DNA of 17,020 nucleotides, from assembly GCA_934457235.1 (NCBI GenBank), contig CAKSHT010000032.1:1-17020 (forward strand), given 5' to 3'. The position numbers and the translations under genes were made by a program. The stretch comes from an uncultured Oscillospiraceae bacterium. Its GTDB lineage: Bacteria; Bacillota; Clostridia; Oscillospirales; Ruminococcaceae. Below are positions 1-6,618 of this stretch, one piece after another; within the stretch, counting starts at the first letter, position 1; every line of letters begins with the position of its first letter. The notes beneath the pieces were generated by a model that saw only the letters and a program-made list of their open reading frames with translations, was not told the DNA's origin and did no database searches.

Positions 1-1229
1 TCCATCTCGGCGTCGCAGGTGCCGCAGTGACCGCACATCAACTGGGAATTCTCACCGAAATAGCTCAGTATGAAGTGCCTCAGGCATTTCGTCGTTGTGG
101 AATAAAACGTCATCTGCTTCAGACGTTCGCGGTCGCGGCGAACGACCTCCTCCTGCTCCATCGGACTCAGTTCCGAATCCTCGTGCCCGTGGTCGATGAG
201 GAACTCCGCAGTGCGCACATCGCCCTTGCTGTACAGCAGGATACACCTTGCCGGACCACCATCGCGACCCGCTCTTCCCGCTTCCTGGTAGTAGCTTTCA
301 AGGTCCTTCGGCATATTGTAGTGAACTACCAGCGCTACGTCAGATTTGTCGATGCCCATTCCGAACGCGTTCGTGGCAACTATGATATTACAGCGGTCGT
401 ATATGAAATCGTCCTGCGCACGGCGGCGAAGGCTGTCGTCAAGTCCTGCGTGATAGCACTGGGCATTCATCTGGTTAAGATTCAGAAAACTAGTGACCGC
501 CTCAACGTTCTTCCTGGTGGAGCAATAGACTATACAACTCCTGCCTTTCATCTCACGGAGAAGTCCCAGCAGGATAGCGTCCTTATGGCGCTGCTCGGTC
601 TGGCGAACTTCGAAATACAGATTGGCACGGTCGAATCCGGTAGTGACAGCGAACGGATCTCGTAAATTCAGTATCCGCACTATATCCTGCTTGACGATAT
701 CAGTTGCAGTCGCGGTGAACGCCGCGAGAACCGGGCGCCGCGGCAGCGAATTGATGAAGTCAATGATTTTAAGGTAGCTCGGACGGAAATCCTGCCCCCA
801 GTGCGAAATACAATGCGCCTCGTCAACCGCCACAAGCGGTATCACAAGATTGCTGCACATTTCCAGGAATTCCTCCGTGACAAGGCGCTCCGGAGCAACG
901 TAAAGTATGTTGAACCTGCCGTCGGCCGCATTTCCAAGAGTCTTTTTGTATTCCCACTTCGACAGGGAGCTGTTCAAATACGCGGCTCTGACTCCGGCCT
1001 GCTGCAAGCCCTCTACCTGGTCCTTCATCAGCGAAATGAGCGGAGAAACGACGATCGTGGTACCGCCCAGCATTATCGCAGGTATCTGGTAGCACATGGA
1101 CTTTCCGGCGCCAGTGGGCATAACTCCAAGGCAGTCGCGTCCGGAAAGAATATTGTCGATGACTTCACCCTGCCCTGCACGGAAGCTGCTGTGTCCGAAG
1201 TATTTTTTCAGAACGTCTGTTTTATCCAT
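1..1229 (-). CDS. recQ: ATP-dependent DNA helicase RecQ (3' end cut by window edge)
   Basis: This is a superfamily 2, 3'-to-5' DNA helicase of recombination and fork repair. 409 residues are visible, reading off the left edge without a stop. Seen: the RecQ motif 0 region (FRAGQGEV, residues 16-23), Walker A MPTGAGKS (37-44), Walker B DEAH (136-139) followed by the aromatic-rich HWGQDF loop, motif III TATAT (172-176), and motif VI QEAGRAGRDG (315-324). The RecQ-type zinc site has Cys382, Cys399, Cys402 and Cys405. The usual RecQ has about 590-610 residues, so the rest of the RQC winged helix and any HRDC domain lie outside the window. The start is ATG at 1229, with GAGG about 5 bases upstream. 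No convincing promoter of its own is visible in the 104 bp before it. Confidence 0.96.
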   Translation of the reverse strand, partial: MDKTDVLKKYFGHSSFRAGQGEVIDNILSGRDCLGVMPTGAGKSMCYQIPAIMLGGTTIVVSPLISLMKDQVEGLQQAGVRAAYLNSSLSKWEYKKTLGNAADGRFNILYVAPERLVTEEFLEMCSNLVIPLVAVDEAHCISHWGQDFRPSYLKIIDFINSLPRRPVLAAFTATATDIVKQDIVRILNLRDPFAVTTGFDRANLYFEVRQTEQRHKDAILLGLLREMKGRSCIVYCSTRKNVEAVTSFLNLNQMNAQCYHAGLDDSLRRRAQDDFIYDRCNIIVATNAFGMGIDKSDVALVVHYNMPKDLESYYQEAGRAGRDGGPARCILLYSKGDVRTAEFLIDHGHEDSELSPMEQEEVVRRDRERLKQMTFYSTTTKCLRHFILSYFGENSQLMCGHCGTCDAEM

Positions 1230-1260
1230 AGTTACCTCGCAATTGGCTGATACCACAATT

Positions 1261-1284
1261 ATGGGGCTGTGAAAACAGCCCCAT
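1261..1284 (-). terminator. Perfect 10-bp hairpin between the ABC transporter gene and recQ
   Basis: Arms 1261-1270 and 1275-1284 are exact inverted repeats around a four-base loop. This is the only structure between the transporter stop (1334) and recQ. It lacks a good U-tract in either direction, so it may be a weak terminator, an mRNA 3'-end stabiliser, or part of the recQ leader. Confidence 0.4.
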
Positions 1285-1333
1285 ACGCTTTCGTTTACAG
1301 AACCTAACCGGACAAATATGTCCTTATGATTCT

Positions 1334-3052
1334 TTAGTTACCGCACTCAATACTGATCTCATTGAACTTTCCGAGGATATCATCGACTTCAAGCTTCTGC
1401 TTGTTCTCGCCATCGATATCCATTACCGCCTTACCGCCATGCATCATCACAAGTCTGGAGCCGTACTCGACCGCAAAACGCAGATTGTGCGTTACCATCA
1501 GCGTGGTAAGGTGCTTTTCCTTTACGACCTTGTCGGTTATCCTCATGAGAGTTTCGGAGGACTTCGGGTCGAGAGCCGCCGTGTGCTCGTCAAGTATCAA
1601 CAGGTCAATATCAGACATAGTTGCGATTATCAGCGCAAGCGCCTGTCTTTGTCCGCCGGAAAGCGAGCCGGCAAGCACGCCCATGCGGTTTTCAAGCCCC
1701 ATTCCGCAGCTTTCGAGCAGCTTCTTGTAATATTCCTCGCGACTGCGGTTCACAGCAGGAGATAATCCGAAAGACTTGTTCTTGTTATCCGCAAGCGCCA
1801 TGTTCTCCAGGATCGTCAGGCTGCCGCAGGTTCCCATCTTGGGGTCCTGCAGTACGCGTCCGATACGGCGTGCGCGCTGGAATTCCTTTGTCATAGCGAT
1901 GTTCTGACCGTTGAATATCACCGCGCCAGCGTCGGGTTCGATACCGCCGCACACGATGTTCAGCATAGTTGTCTTGCCGCTGCCATTGGAGCCTACGACT
2001 GAGATGAAATCCCCGTCGTTTACATCGAGCGTGAAATTATCAAACAGCTTGTTCTCGTCCACGGTGCCGCGGTTGAATATCTTTGTTATGCTGCTGAGAG
2101 CCAGTCTGCTGCCTGACTGCACAGGCTCAGGCTTCTTGCCGAGGGCGCTGAACAGCTTCTTCAGCTCACCGCCGCCGAGAACCAGCGCGATGAGGAATAT
2201 AAGCGCCTTCATCAGATTGTTATAATCCGTCGGGAGACCTACTGAAAGCACAATCTGGTATGCAGCCTTATACACAAGGCTGCCGAGAATTACCATCGTG
2301 GTTCCCTTCATGAATTTTACGCGCTTGAACAGGCTGAGTCCGATAATAACGGAAGCAAGTCCGAGGACTACCATTCCGACGCCCATCTGCTGATCTGCGG
2401 ATCCTTTGTTCTGTGCGATTACAGAGCCTGCAAGAGCCGCAAATCCGTTGCCGAGCGCCAGACCGAAGATCTTGATCGTTCCGGGATCCTTGCCGAGCAT
2501 AACGGTGTACTTATCGTTTGCACCAGTGCCGCGGAGCAGCAGTCCGTGTTTGGTTTTGAGGTAAAGGTCAAGCAGGAGCTTGCCCACGATAACGATGACG
2601 AGCGAAATGACCGCCGTTCTGATGTAGAATCCACCGACGCTCTTGGGGATAAACCCTGCAAGCCCGGAATTGAATATCGTTTTCTTGGTGAAGAACGAAG
2701 CAACAGCGCCGCCTTCAGTTCCCGCCTTGAGGATAACGAGATTGACTGAGAGCATCGCGGTGTACATGATTATACCGCAGAGCAGCGGAGTTATACGCAG
2801 CTTGACATGCATAAGTCCTGTAAGAACGCCCGCAGCCATTCCGGCAGCAAAAGATATCAGCAGGCAAAGCCACGGATCTACACCCTGTATAATGAGCACA
2901 CCGCTGAGCACGGCGCCCAGCGGAAATGTGCCATCGACCGACAGATCCGGGAAGTCAAGTATGCTGTAAGTGATATACATTCCCATGGCGAGGAGCGCAT
3001 ACATAAGTCCCTCGTTGAGAATATCAAGCAGAATGTTGATAACCAGTGTCAT
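1334..3052 (-). CDS. Fused permease-ATPase of a TrpXYZ-type amino-acid ABC transporter
   Basis: A 572-residue protein joining two subunits that are usually separate. Residues 1-300 are a multi-TM permease of the TrpY/COG4120 type, opening with hydrophobic segments and the motif DFPDLSVDGTFPLGA (33-47). A short linker (about 303-320) leads to a complete TrpZ/COG1101-like ATPase: Walker A GSNGSGKTT (354-362), Q-loop Gln402, signature LSGGQ (464-468), Walker B LLILDEH (484-490, catalytic Glu489) and H-loop His522. Each half has the usual stand-alone length, and no frame break is apparent. The start is ATG 3052 behind a purine-rich AAAGG site. It lies 35 bases after the lipoprotein gene, so the two are co-transcribed under the T-box leader. 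Tryptophan as substrate is inferred from that leader; a related aromatic compound is possible. Confidence 0.92.
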   Translation of the reverse strand: MTLVINILLDILNEGLMYALLAMGMYITYSILDFPDLSVDGTFPLGAVLSGVLIIQGVDPWLCLLISFAAGMAAGVLTGLMHVKLRITPLLCGIIMYTAMLSVNLVILKAGTEGGAVASFFTKKTIFNSGLAGFIPKSVGGFYIRTAVISLVIVIVGKLLLDLYLKTKHGLLLRGTGANDKYTVMLGKDPGTIKIFGLALGNGFAALAGSVIAQNKGSADQQMGVGMVVLGLASVIIGLSLFKRVKFMKGTTMVILGSLVYKAAYQIVLSVGLPTDYNNLMKALIFLIALVLGGGELKKLFSALGKKPEPVQSGSRLALSSITKIFNRGTVDENKLFDNFTLDVNDGDFISVVGSNGSGKTTMLNIVCGGIEPDAGAVIFNGQNIAMTKEFQRARRIGRVLQDPKMGTCGSLTILENMALADNKNKSFGLSPAVNRSREEYYKKLLESCGMGLENRMGVLAGSLSGGQRQALALIIATMSDIDLLILDEHTAALDPKSSETLMRITDKVVKEKHLTTLMVTHNLRFAVEYGSRLVMMHGGKAVMDIDGENKQKLEVDDILGKFNEISIECGN

Positions 3053-3087
3053 TTCTTTCCCTTTCCTGAACTGCCGGACGTTTTGGT

Positions 3088-4131
3088 TTACGCTGCGTCA
3101 GACTCAGCAGCCGCGTTTGTTGTTACCATCTCGGCATCTGCGTATTTCTCAGGTACTGTGAAGCCGAACTTCTCGATCACCTCGCTGTTGATAACGGGTG
3201 TGCCGTCAGAAATAGTGCCGACTGCCATTGTCTTGGGGTCTGTGCCGTTAAGAATCTCAACGCCCATCTCAGCAGTCTTTTTGCCGAGTGCAACGTAGTC
3301 AATGCTGATGGAAGCCAGGCAGCCGTTCTTTACCTGCTCTACTTCAGAGCCGTAAACCGGGATATTAGCCGCATTCGCCTTTTCCAGAACAACAGAGAGG
3401 TTGTTTACAACGTTGTTATCGGTGAAGTTGTTGATGCAGTCAACCTGTGATGCCAGAGTCGTTGCAGCCTGCGGGATATCAGCCGCGCTGTTCACGCCGG
3501 ATTCAACGACCTCTATTCCCTTGCCCTCGCATACAGCCTTGAAGGACTTAAGCTGTGACAGGGAGTTTGCCTCGGTGTTGGTGTAAAGTACGCCGATCTT
3601 CTTTACGTCCGGCTGAATGGACTGGATAAGATCAACCTGTGCAGAGAAGTCGAGTATATCGGAAGTACCGTTGCAGTTCTCGATACCAGCGTCAAGAGTC
3701 TCTGTCAGACCGGCAGCGACCGGGTCAGAAACAGCGCAGAAAACTACCGGGATATCGGACTTGCTTGCTGCAGAGTAAGCGGAAAGCGCAGCCGGTGTAG
3801 CGATAGCGTATATCATGTCGTAGCCCTTGGATACGAAATTTGCAGAGATGGAGTCACAGGAAGCGCCGTCTGCCTGAGCATTCTGGAGGTCGATCTCTAC
3901 GCCGTCCTCTCCGTAGGCGTCGATAAGTCCGAGTCTGATTCCCTCATAGCAGTTATCAAGGGATGGATGAGCTGCGTACTGTATAACGCCGATCTTCTTT
4001 ACGCCCTCTGCGGCAGTGCTTGAGTTTCCGCTGTCAGCAGTGCTGCTGTTTCCGTTGGAAGCGCAGCCTGTCAGTGCCATTGTCAGCGCCATTGCTGCGC
4101 CAAGTACCTTTGCGATGTTTGCCTTTTTCAT
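3088..4131 (-). CDS. trpX: Substrate-binding lipoprotein of the TrpXYZ-type ABC transporter
   Basis: This 347-residue lipoprotein captures the ligand outside the membrane and hands it to the fused permease-ATPase encoded next. Seen: a basic start (MKKANIAK), a hydrophobic stretch, and lipobox LTGC with the lipidated Cys23. A Ser/Asn/Thr-rich spacer follows, then the COG2984 (TrpX/YtrX-like) fold, recognisable by KKIGVIQYAAHPSLD near residue 47 and the IPVVFCAVSDPVAAGL stretch that precedes the hinge. ATG 4131 is chosen because AGGAG lies 7 bases upstream and the signal peptide begins there; a start 57 bases further upstream would put the terminator of the leader inside the gene. Expression is set by the T-box just upstream. 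The tryptophan assignment rests on the specifier codon, not on binding-site residues. Confidence 0.92.
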   Translation of the reverse strand: MKKANIAKVLGAAMALTMALTGCASNGNSSTADSGNSSTAAEGVKKIGVIQYAAHPSLDNCYEGIRLGLIDAYGEDGVEIDLQNAQADGASCDSISANFVSKGYDMIYAIATPAALSAYSAASKSDIPVVFCAVSDPVAAGLTETLDAGIENCNGTSDILDFSAQVDLIQSIQPDVKKIGVLYTNTEANSLSQLKSFKAVCEGKGIEVVESGVNSAADIPQAATTLASQVDCINNFTDNNVVNNLSVVLEKANAANIPVYGSEVEQVKNGCLASISIDYVALGKKTAEMGVEILNGTDPKTMAVGTISDGTPVINSEVIEKFGFTVPEKYADAEMVTTNAAAESDAA

Positions 4132-4171
4132 GGTGTTTCTCCTTTTGTCCACGGCGGTTTCTCCGGAAAAT

Positions 4172-4201
4172 AAAAAAACCCGCCCCATAACATGGGACAG
4201 G
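4172..4201 (-). terminator. T-box regulated intrinsic terminator
   Basis: A GC-rich 10-bp hairpin (arms 4201-4192 and 4188-4179, two G-U pairs) is followed on the minus strand by seven Ts (4178-4172). Its 5' arm directly follows the T-box sequence, so the antiterminator and this hairpin are mutually exclusive. Confidence 0.9.
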
Positions 4202-4445
4202 AACTTCCTGCGATACCACCCAAATTCGCCCTTTCGGACGCTCTCGCCTGCGCACTGCCTTCCGACAAAACGCTCCTGCTGTAACGTGCAGCCACGTCGC
4301 CCCTACTTCGGACACTGCGCTCTTTGAGAACGCTCCGGTTCAGTTTGCCCTCGCAGGGCCATTCATGAATGCTTACGCACCGTGCTCGCACCAAGTGCAC
4401 GGCTCTCTGGAGCGCATCGGCAGACACTACTAATCCTGCTCAACG
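4172..4445 (-). ncRNA. T-box riboswitch leader, Trp specifier
   Basis: This leader senses uncharged tRNA and lets transcription into the transporter genes proceed when the cognate amino acid is scarce. Seen on the minus strand: the T-box sequence GGGTGGTATCGCAGG at 4221-4207; a stem I whose base pairs GCAGG (from 4439) with CCTGC (ending about 4354); AGTA on the 5' side of the specifier loop; the AGAGAGCC and GGTGCGAG elements higher in stem I; and, on the 3' side, GAA-TGG-C, giving specifier UGG (Trp) at 4361-4359. The variable T-box base is U, which pairs with a discriminator A or wobbles with G. An intrinsic terminator closes the leader. T-box identity is certain; Trp specificity is strongly supported by position and by the TrpX-type target. 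Confidence 0.94.
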
Positions 4446-4471
4446 GTTTATGTGCTTTTATGTACAATATT

Positions 4472-4500
4472 ATTCTATCACACATCTTCCACTTTGTCAA
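4472..4500 (-). promoter_or_regulatory. Sigma-A promoter of the trpX operon
   Basis: Perfect -35 TTGACA (4500-4495), a 17-bp spacer and -10 TAGAAT (4477-4472) lie about 30 bases before the T-box stem I. It is divergent from the mntP promoter, whose -35 starts 60 bases away. Confidence 0.88.
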
Positions 4501-4559
4501 GGGGTATCTCAGCATTTTTTATAGAAATCGACGAAGATTGATTTTTTCTGCAAAATACC

Positions 4560-4588
4560 TTGACAAACTGCCGGAAATATGTTAACAT
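4560..4588 (+). promoter_or_regulatory. Sigma-A promoter of mntP, extended -10
   Basis: Perfect -35 TTGACA (4560-4565), a 17-bp spacer ending TGT (extended -10), and -10 TAACAT (4583-4588). The transcript would start at or just before the riboswitch aptamer. Confidence 0.8.
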
Positions 4589-4598
4589 AAAAAAACAT

Positions 4599-4723
4599 TG
4601 AGGGAGTAGTCGGCTGGGTTCCCAGTGATATGTCAACATACTGACGACAACGTCTGGCATATCTTGATTGACGAGACTCACATACATTACAGCCGGCAGC
4701 GGCGGGTGTTATGTGCTCTCTCA
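4599..4723 (+). ncRNA. yybP-ykoY manganese riboswitch
   Basis: Seen: the conserved GGGAGTAG loop (4602-4609); the arm CAACATACTGACGACAACG with the CTGGCATA segment that follows; and the second conserved loop GACGAGACT (about 4670-4678). Helix P1 pairs TGAGGG (4599-4604) with CTCTCA (4718-4723). This family binds Mn(II) where its two loops dock and generally turns on Mn export genes. The mntP gene immediately downstream agrees. The 3' strand of P1 overlaps a short stretch (about 4720-4740) that could pair across to the start of the terminator stem, a plausible switch. Confidence 0.94.
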
Positions 4724-4738
4724 TTCTATAAGAATTTG

Positions 4739-4765
4739 AGCAGGCACGCGCCTGCTTTTTGTTTT
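4739..4765 (+). terminator. Riboswitch-controlled terminator before mntP
   Basis: Seven-bp stem AGCAGGC/GCCTGCT (4739-4745 with 4750-4756) with loop ACGC, followed by a T-rich run to 4765. It sits between the aptamer and the mntP start, as expected of a transcriptional expression platform. Confidence 0.88.
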
Positions 4766-4790
4766 GCCGGCAGAAACGGACGGTAAAATC

Positions 4791-5372
4791 ATGGGAATTG
4801 TAGAACTGCTTCTTCTTGCTGTAGGACTTTCGATGGACGCTTTCGCGGTTTCAGTCTGTAAGGGACTTGCAATGGGTGAAGTCAAGCCAAGACATGCGCT
4901 GATATGCGGCGCGTGGTTCGGCGGATTTCAGGCGCTTATGCCGATGATCGGATATCTGCTAGGCTCCGCGTTTGAAACTCTGATATCTGCGGTGTCGGGT
5001 TGGGTGGCTTTCGGTCTGCTGGTGCTCATCGGAGGAAACATGCTCCGCAAGGCTCTCTCCAAAGACGAGGAGAAAGAAACCAACAAAATGGACGTCAAAA
5101 CAATGTTCCTGCTCGCTGTTGCGACCAGTATCGACGCGCTCGCCATCGGCGTGACATTCGCATGCGTTCCGGTACAGCTTTTCAACGGTCCGCAGCTTGC
5201 TAACACAGTCTGTTCCGTGCTCATAATCGGCGCGACGACGTTCATCATCTCCTGCTGCGGAGTAAAGGCAGGCGGCGTTTTCGGAACAAAATACAAAACC
5301 AAGGCGGAGATTGCTGGAGGTGTTATCCTTATCGGCGTGAAGATACTCCTTGAGCAGCTCGGCATGTTTTAA
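4791..5372 (+). CDS. mntP: Manganese efflux pump MntP
   Basis: This 193-residue integral membrane protein of the MntP (YebN) family exports Mn(II). It has the family's usual length and two-fold pseudo-symmetric build: each half opens with a conserved acidic helix, SMDAFA (Asp16) and TSIDALA (Asp115), followed by glycine-rich membrane segments. About six TM helices are expected, with a charged cytoplasmic loop (about 90-103, KDEEKETNK). ATG 4791 is chosen because the in-frame TTG at 4764 falls in the T-run of the terminator; the ribosome-binding site (GGACGG) is weak. It is the only plus-strand gene here and a single-gene unit bounded by two terminators, under manganese riboswitch control. Confidence 0.96.
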   Translation: MGIVELLLLAVGLSMDAFAVSVCKGLAMGEVKPRHALICGAWFGGFQALMPMIGYLLGSAFETLISAVSGWVAFGLLVLIGGNMLRKALSKDEEKETNKMDVKTMFLLAVATSIDALAIGVTFACVPVQLFNGPQLANTVCSVLIIGATTFIISCCGVKAGGVFGTKYKTKAEIAGGVILIGVKILLEQLGMF

Positions 5373-5390
5373 TCACAACTTTATACTTAA

Positions 5391-5422
5391 ACCCCGGTGA
5401 CTGGAAAATCACCGGAGTTTTA
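5391..5422 (+). terminator. Intrinsic terminator of mntP
   Basis: CCGGTGA (5394-5400) pairs with TCACCGG (5409-5415) and is followed by AGTTTTA. It starts 18 bases after the mntP stop codon. Confidence 0.85.
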
Positions 5423-5457
5423 TTGTACAAAAAACAAACGACATTTCCGTATGTAAG

Positions 5458-5564
5458 ACGGGCACGTTGAGCGCATGGTTTCTAGGCGTAAGGCATGGCA
5501 GATAATTGCCCGTCGGGAAAGGCTGATACAACAAATACCGGCGGTTCTTCGATCGCCGGTATTT
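5458..5564. other. Unassigned structured intergenic DNA: two hairpins in tandem
   Basis: This non-coding stretch lies between two terminators. An exact 8-bp inverted repeat, GACGGGCA (5458-5465) and TGCCCGTC (about 5507-5514), encloses about 41 bases in which GCATGG occurs twice (about 5473 and 5493). About 18 bases later comes an exact 11-bp palindrome, AAATACCGGCG (5533-5543) with CGCCGGTATTT (5554-5564), that could extend by two more pairs to a small TCTTCG loop. I see no clear promoter on either strand and could not match it to a riboswitch or sRNA family. It could be a small RNA, a dispersed repeat unit, or a decayed element. Confidence 0.45.
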
Positions 5565-5570
5565 ATACAT

Positions 5571-5600
5571 AAAAACGGCACCGCCTGAGCGATGCCGTTT
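5571..5600 (-). terminator. Intrinsic terminator of the wall-anchored protein gene
   Basis: A 12-bp stem (5600-5589 with 5584-5573, one G-U pair), loop TCAG, and a T-rich end on the minus strand. It lies 24 bases after the stop codon at 5625. Confidence 0.88.
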
Positions 5601-5624
5601 GTGTTGAGCTTTGTCAGCTGTTAA

Positions 5625-6404
5625 TTACTTTCTCTTCTTGGAAACGAGAACAGCGCCAGCAGCCAGAACAGCTACGCCAGCAACAGCAGCGATACCCTCA
5701 ACGCCGGTGTCAGGAGAACCCTTGTCAGCGCCGGTGTTAGTGGTAGCGTCATCAGCGGGTGCAGCAGCATCAGCTGTTGTGTCAGCAGCTGCATCATCGC
5801 CACCGATACCAGATACGGTGAAGGTTACGGACAGGCTGTCATCAAATGTGAAATCAGTGTTGATAGGAGCGTCCTTAGAGGTATCGCCGTATGCGTTGTA
5901 GATTTCAAGTCTGATCTTGCCGTTGCCCTCGATATCGCCGTAGTAGAGCTTGCTCTCGTCAACTGCGATGTCGGTGGTGGAACCGTCAGAGTTTGTAGCG
6001 GTGATAACAACGTTGGAGATGGTCAGACCAGTAGCCTGAGCAAAAGCCATCTTGTCAGCCGCGGTCTCGAGTGCGTCATAGCCCTCAGCGTCCTTACCGC
6101 AGCCGAGCTCGTTAGCCAGACCGTCGATATCTACGCAGAATACGGTAGCGCCAGTAGCGGTAGCGGGAACCATCTCAGCGGTCTCCTCGTCCTCCCACTG
6201 GAAGCCGCTAACAGCTACAGTGTATGTACCGTTGCCGGTAACGTCAGCTGTTGTAGCATTGTCAGATGTAGCGTCCATGCACTGTACAGACCAGTCAGAA
6301 GAAGCGTACATCAGAAATGCTTCGTGAGCGCTTGCAGAAGCAGCGAGAACTGCTGCGCTTACTACTGCTACAGAAGCAGCGCCAAGAATCTTTGTAATCT
6401 TCAT
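5625..6404 (-). CDS. Secreted, probably sortase-anchored surface protein of unknown role
   Basis: A 259-residue protein. Residues 1-26 are a typical signal peptide (MKITKILG, then an Ala/Val-rich core ending ASA). Residues 27-197 are rich in Thr, Asp and Val with alternating beta-like patterns and end in DSLSVTFTVSGI, suggesting one or two beta-sandwich modules. An Ala/Asp/Thr linker (200-228) leads to SPDTG (230-234), a hydrophobic stretch and the tail KKRK, the layout of a Gram-positive wall-sorting signal with Ser in place of Leu. The start is ATG 6404, with GGAGG 8 bases upstream. Its alanine codons are mostly GCT/GCA and its lysines mostly AAG, unlike the GCC/GCG-rich murA, which hints at high expression. 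It is a single-gene unit with its own promoter and terminator. A carbohydrate-binding or adhesion role is only inference. Confidence 0.85.
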   Translation of the reverse strand: MKITKILGAASVAVVSAAVLAASASAHEAFLMYASSDWSVQCMDATSDNATTADVTGNGTYTVAVSGFQWEDEETAEMVPATATGATVFCVDIDGLANELGCGKDAEGYDALETAADKMAFAQATGLTISNVVITATNSDGSTTDIAVDESKLYYGDIEGNGKIRLEIYNAYGDTSKDAPINTDFTFDDSLSVTFTVSGIGGDDAAADTTADAAAPADDATTNTGADKGSPDTGVEGIAAVAGVAVLAAGAVLVSKKRK

Positions 6405-6466
6405 GATAAAAATCCTCCATAATAATCCTAGAAACGCATAGTATGACCATGCAATTTCATGTATAT

Positions 6467-6495
6467 ATTTTATAACATAACGCCTCATTTTTCAA
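6467..6495 (-). promoter_or_regulatory. Promoter of the wall-anchored protein gene
   Basis: -35 TTGAAA (6495-6490), a 17-bp spacer and -10 TAAAAT (6472-6467), in a very AT-rich stretch. It leaves a leader of roughly 55 bases before the ATG at 6404. Confidence 0.7.
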
Positions 6496-6584
6496 TTGTG
6501 AGTTTGTACAATTTTTAAACGTTTACATAAGGCAAATTCTACATATCTCACAGCAAATCAGCGTTAACCTATGCCTAAAACGAC

Positions 6585-6618
6585 ATTTAGCTAAGTAATC
6601 ACGCTGTTTTAGCTAAAT
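6585..6618. repeat. AT-rich 10-bp inverted repeat at the end of the 840-residue gene
   Basis: ATTTAGCTAA (6585-6594) and TTAGCTAAAT (6609-6618) are exact inverted copies 14 bases apart, and each contains the self-palindrome TTAGCTAA. The right arm overlaps the stop codon of the upstream gene by one base. It is too AT-rich for a strong terminator. It could be an operator for the downstream wall-protein gene, although it lies about 90 bp upstream of that promoter. Confidence 0.55.

Noticed and set aside
27..1250. Plus-strand frames of 212 and 149 codons at the left end
   Set aside because: They lie antisense to recQ, whose helicase motifs and zinc site are all present on the minus strand.
4128..4427. 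99-codon minus-strand frame in the transporter leader
   Set aside because: It covers the T-box stems and terminator. The structured RNA explains the sequence, and there is no proper ribosome-binding site.
5458..5530. Possible fluoride, guanidine or SRP-type RNA in the intergenic region
   Set aside because: Short resemblances (GGCTGATA, CTAGG, GGGAAAGG) are present, but the surrounding conserved bases and pairings of those families are missing.
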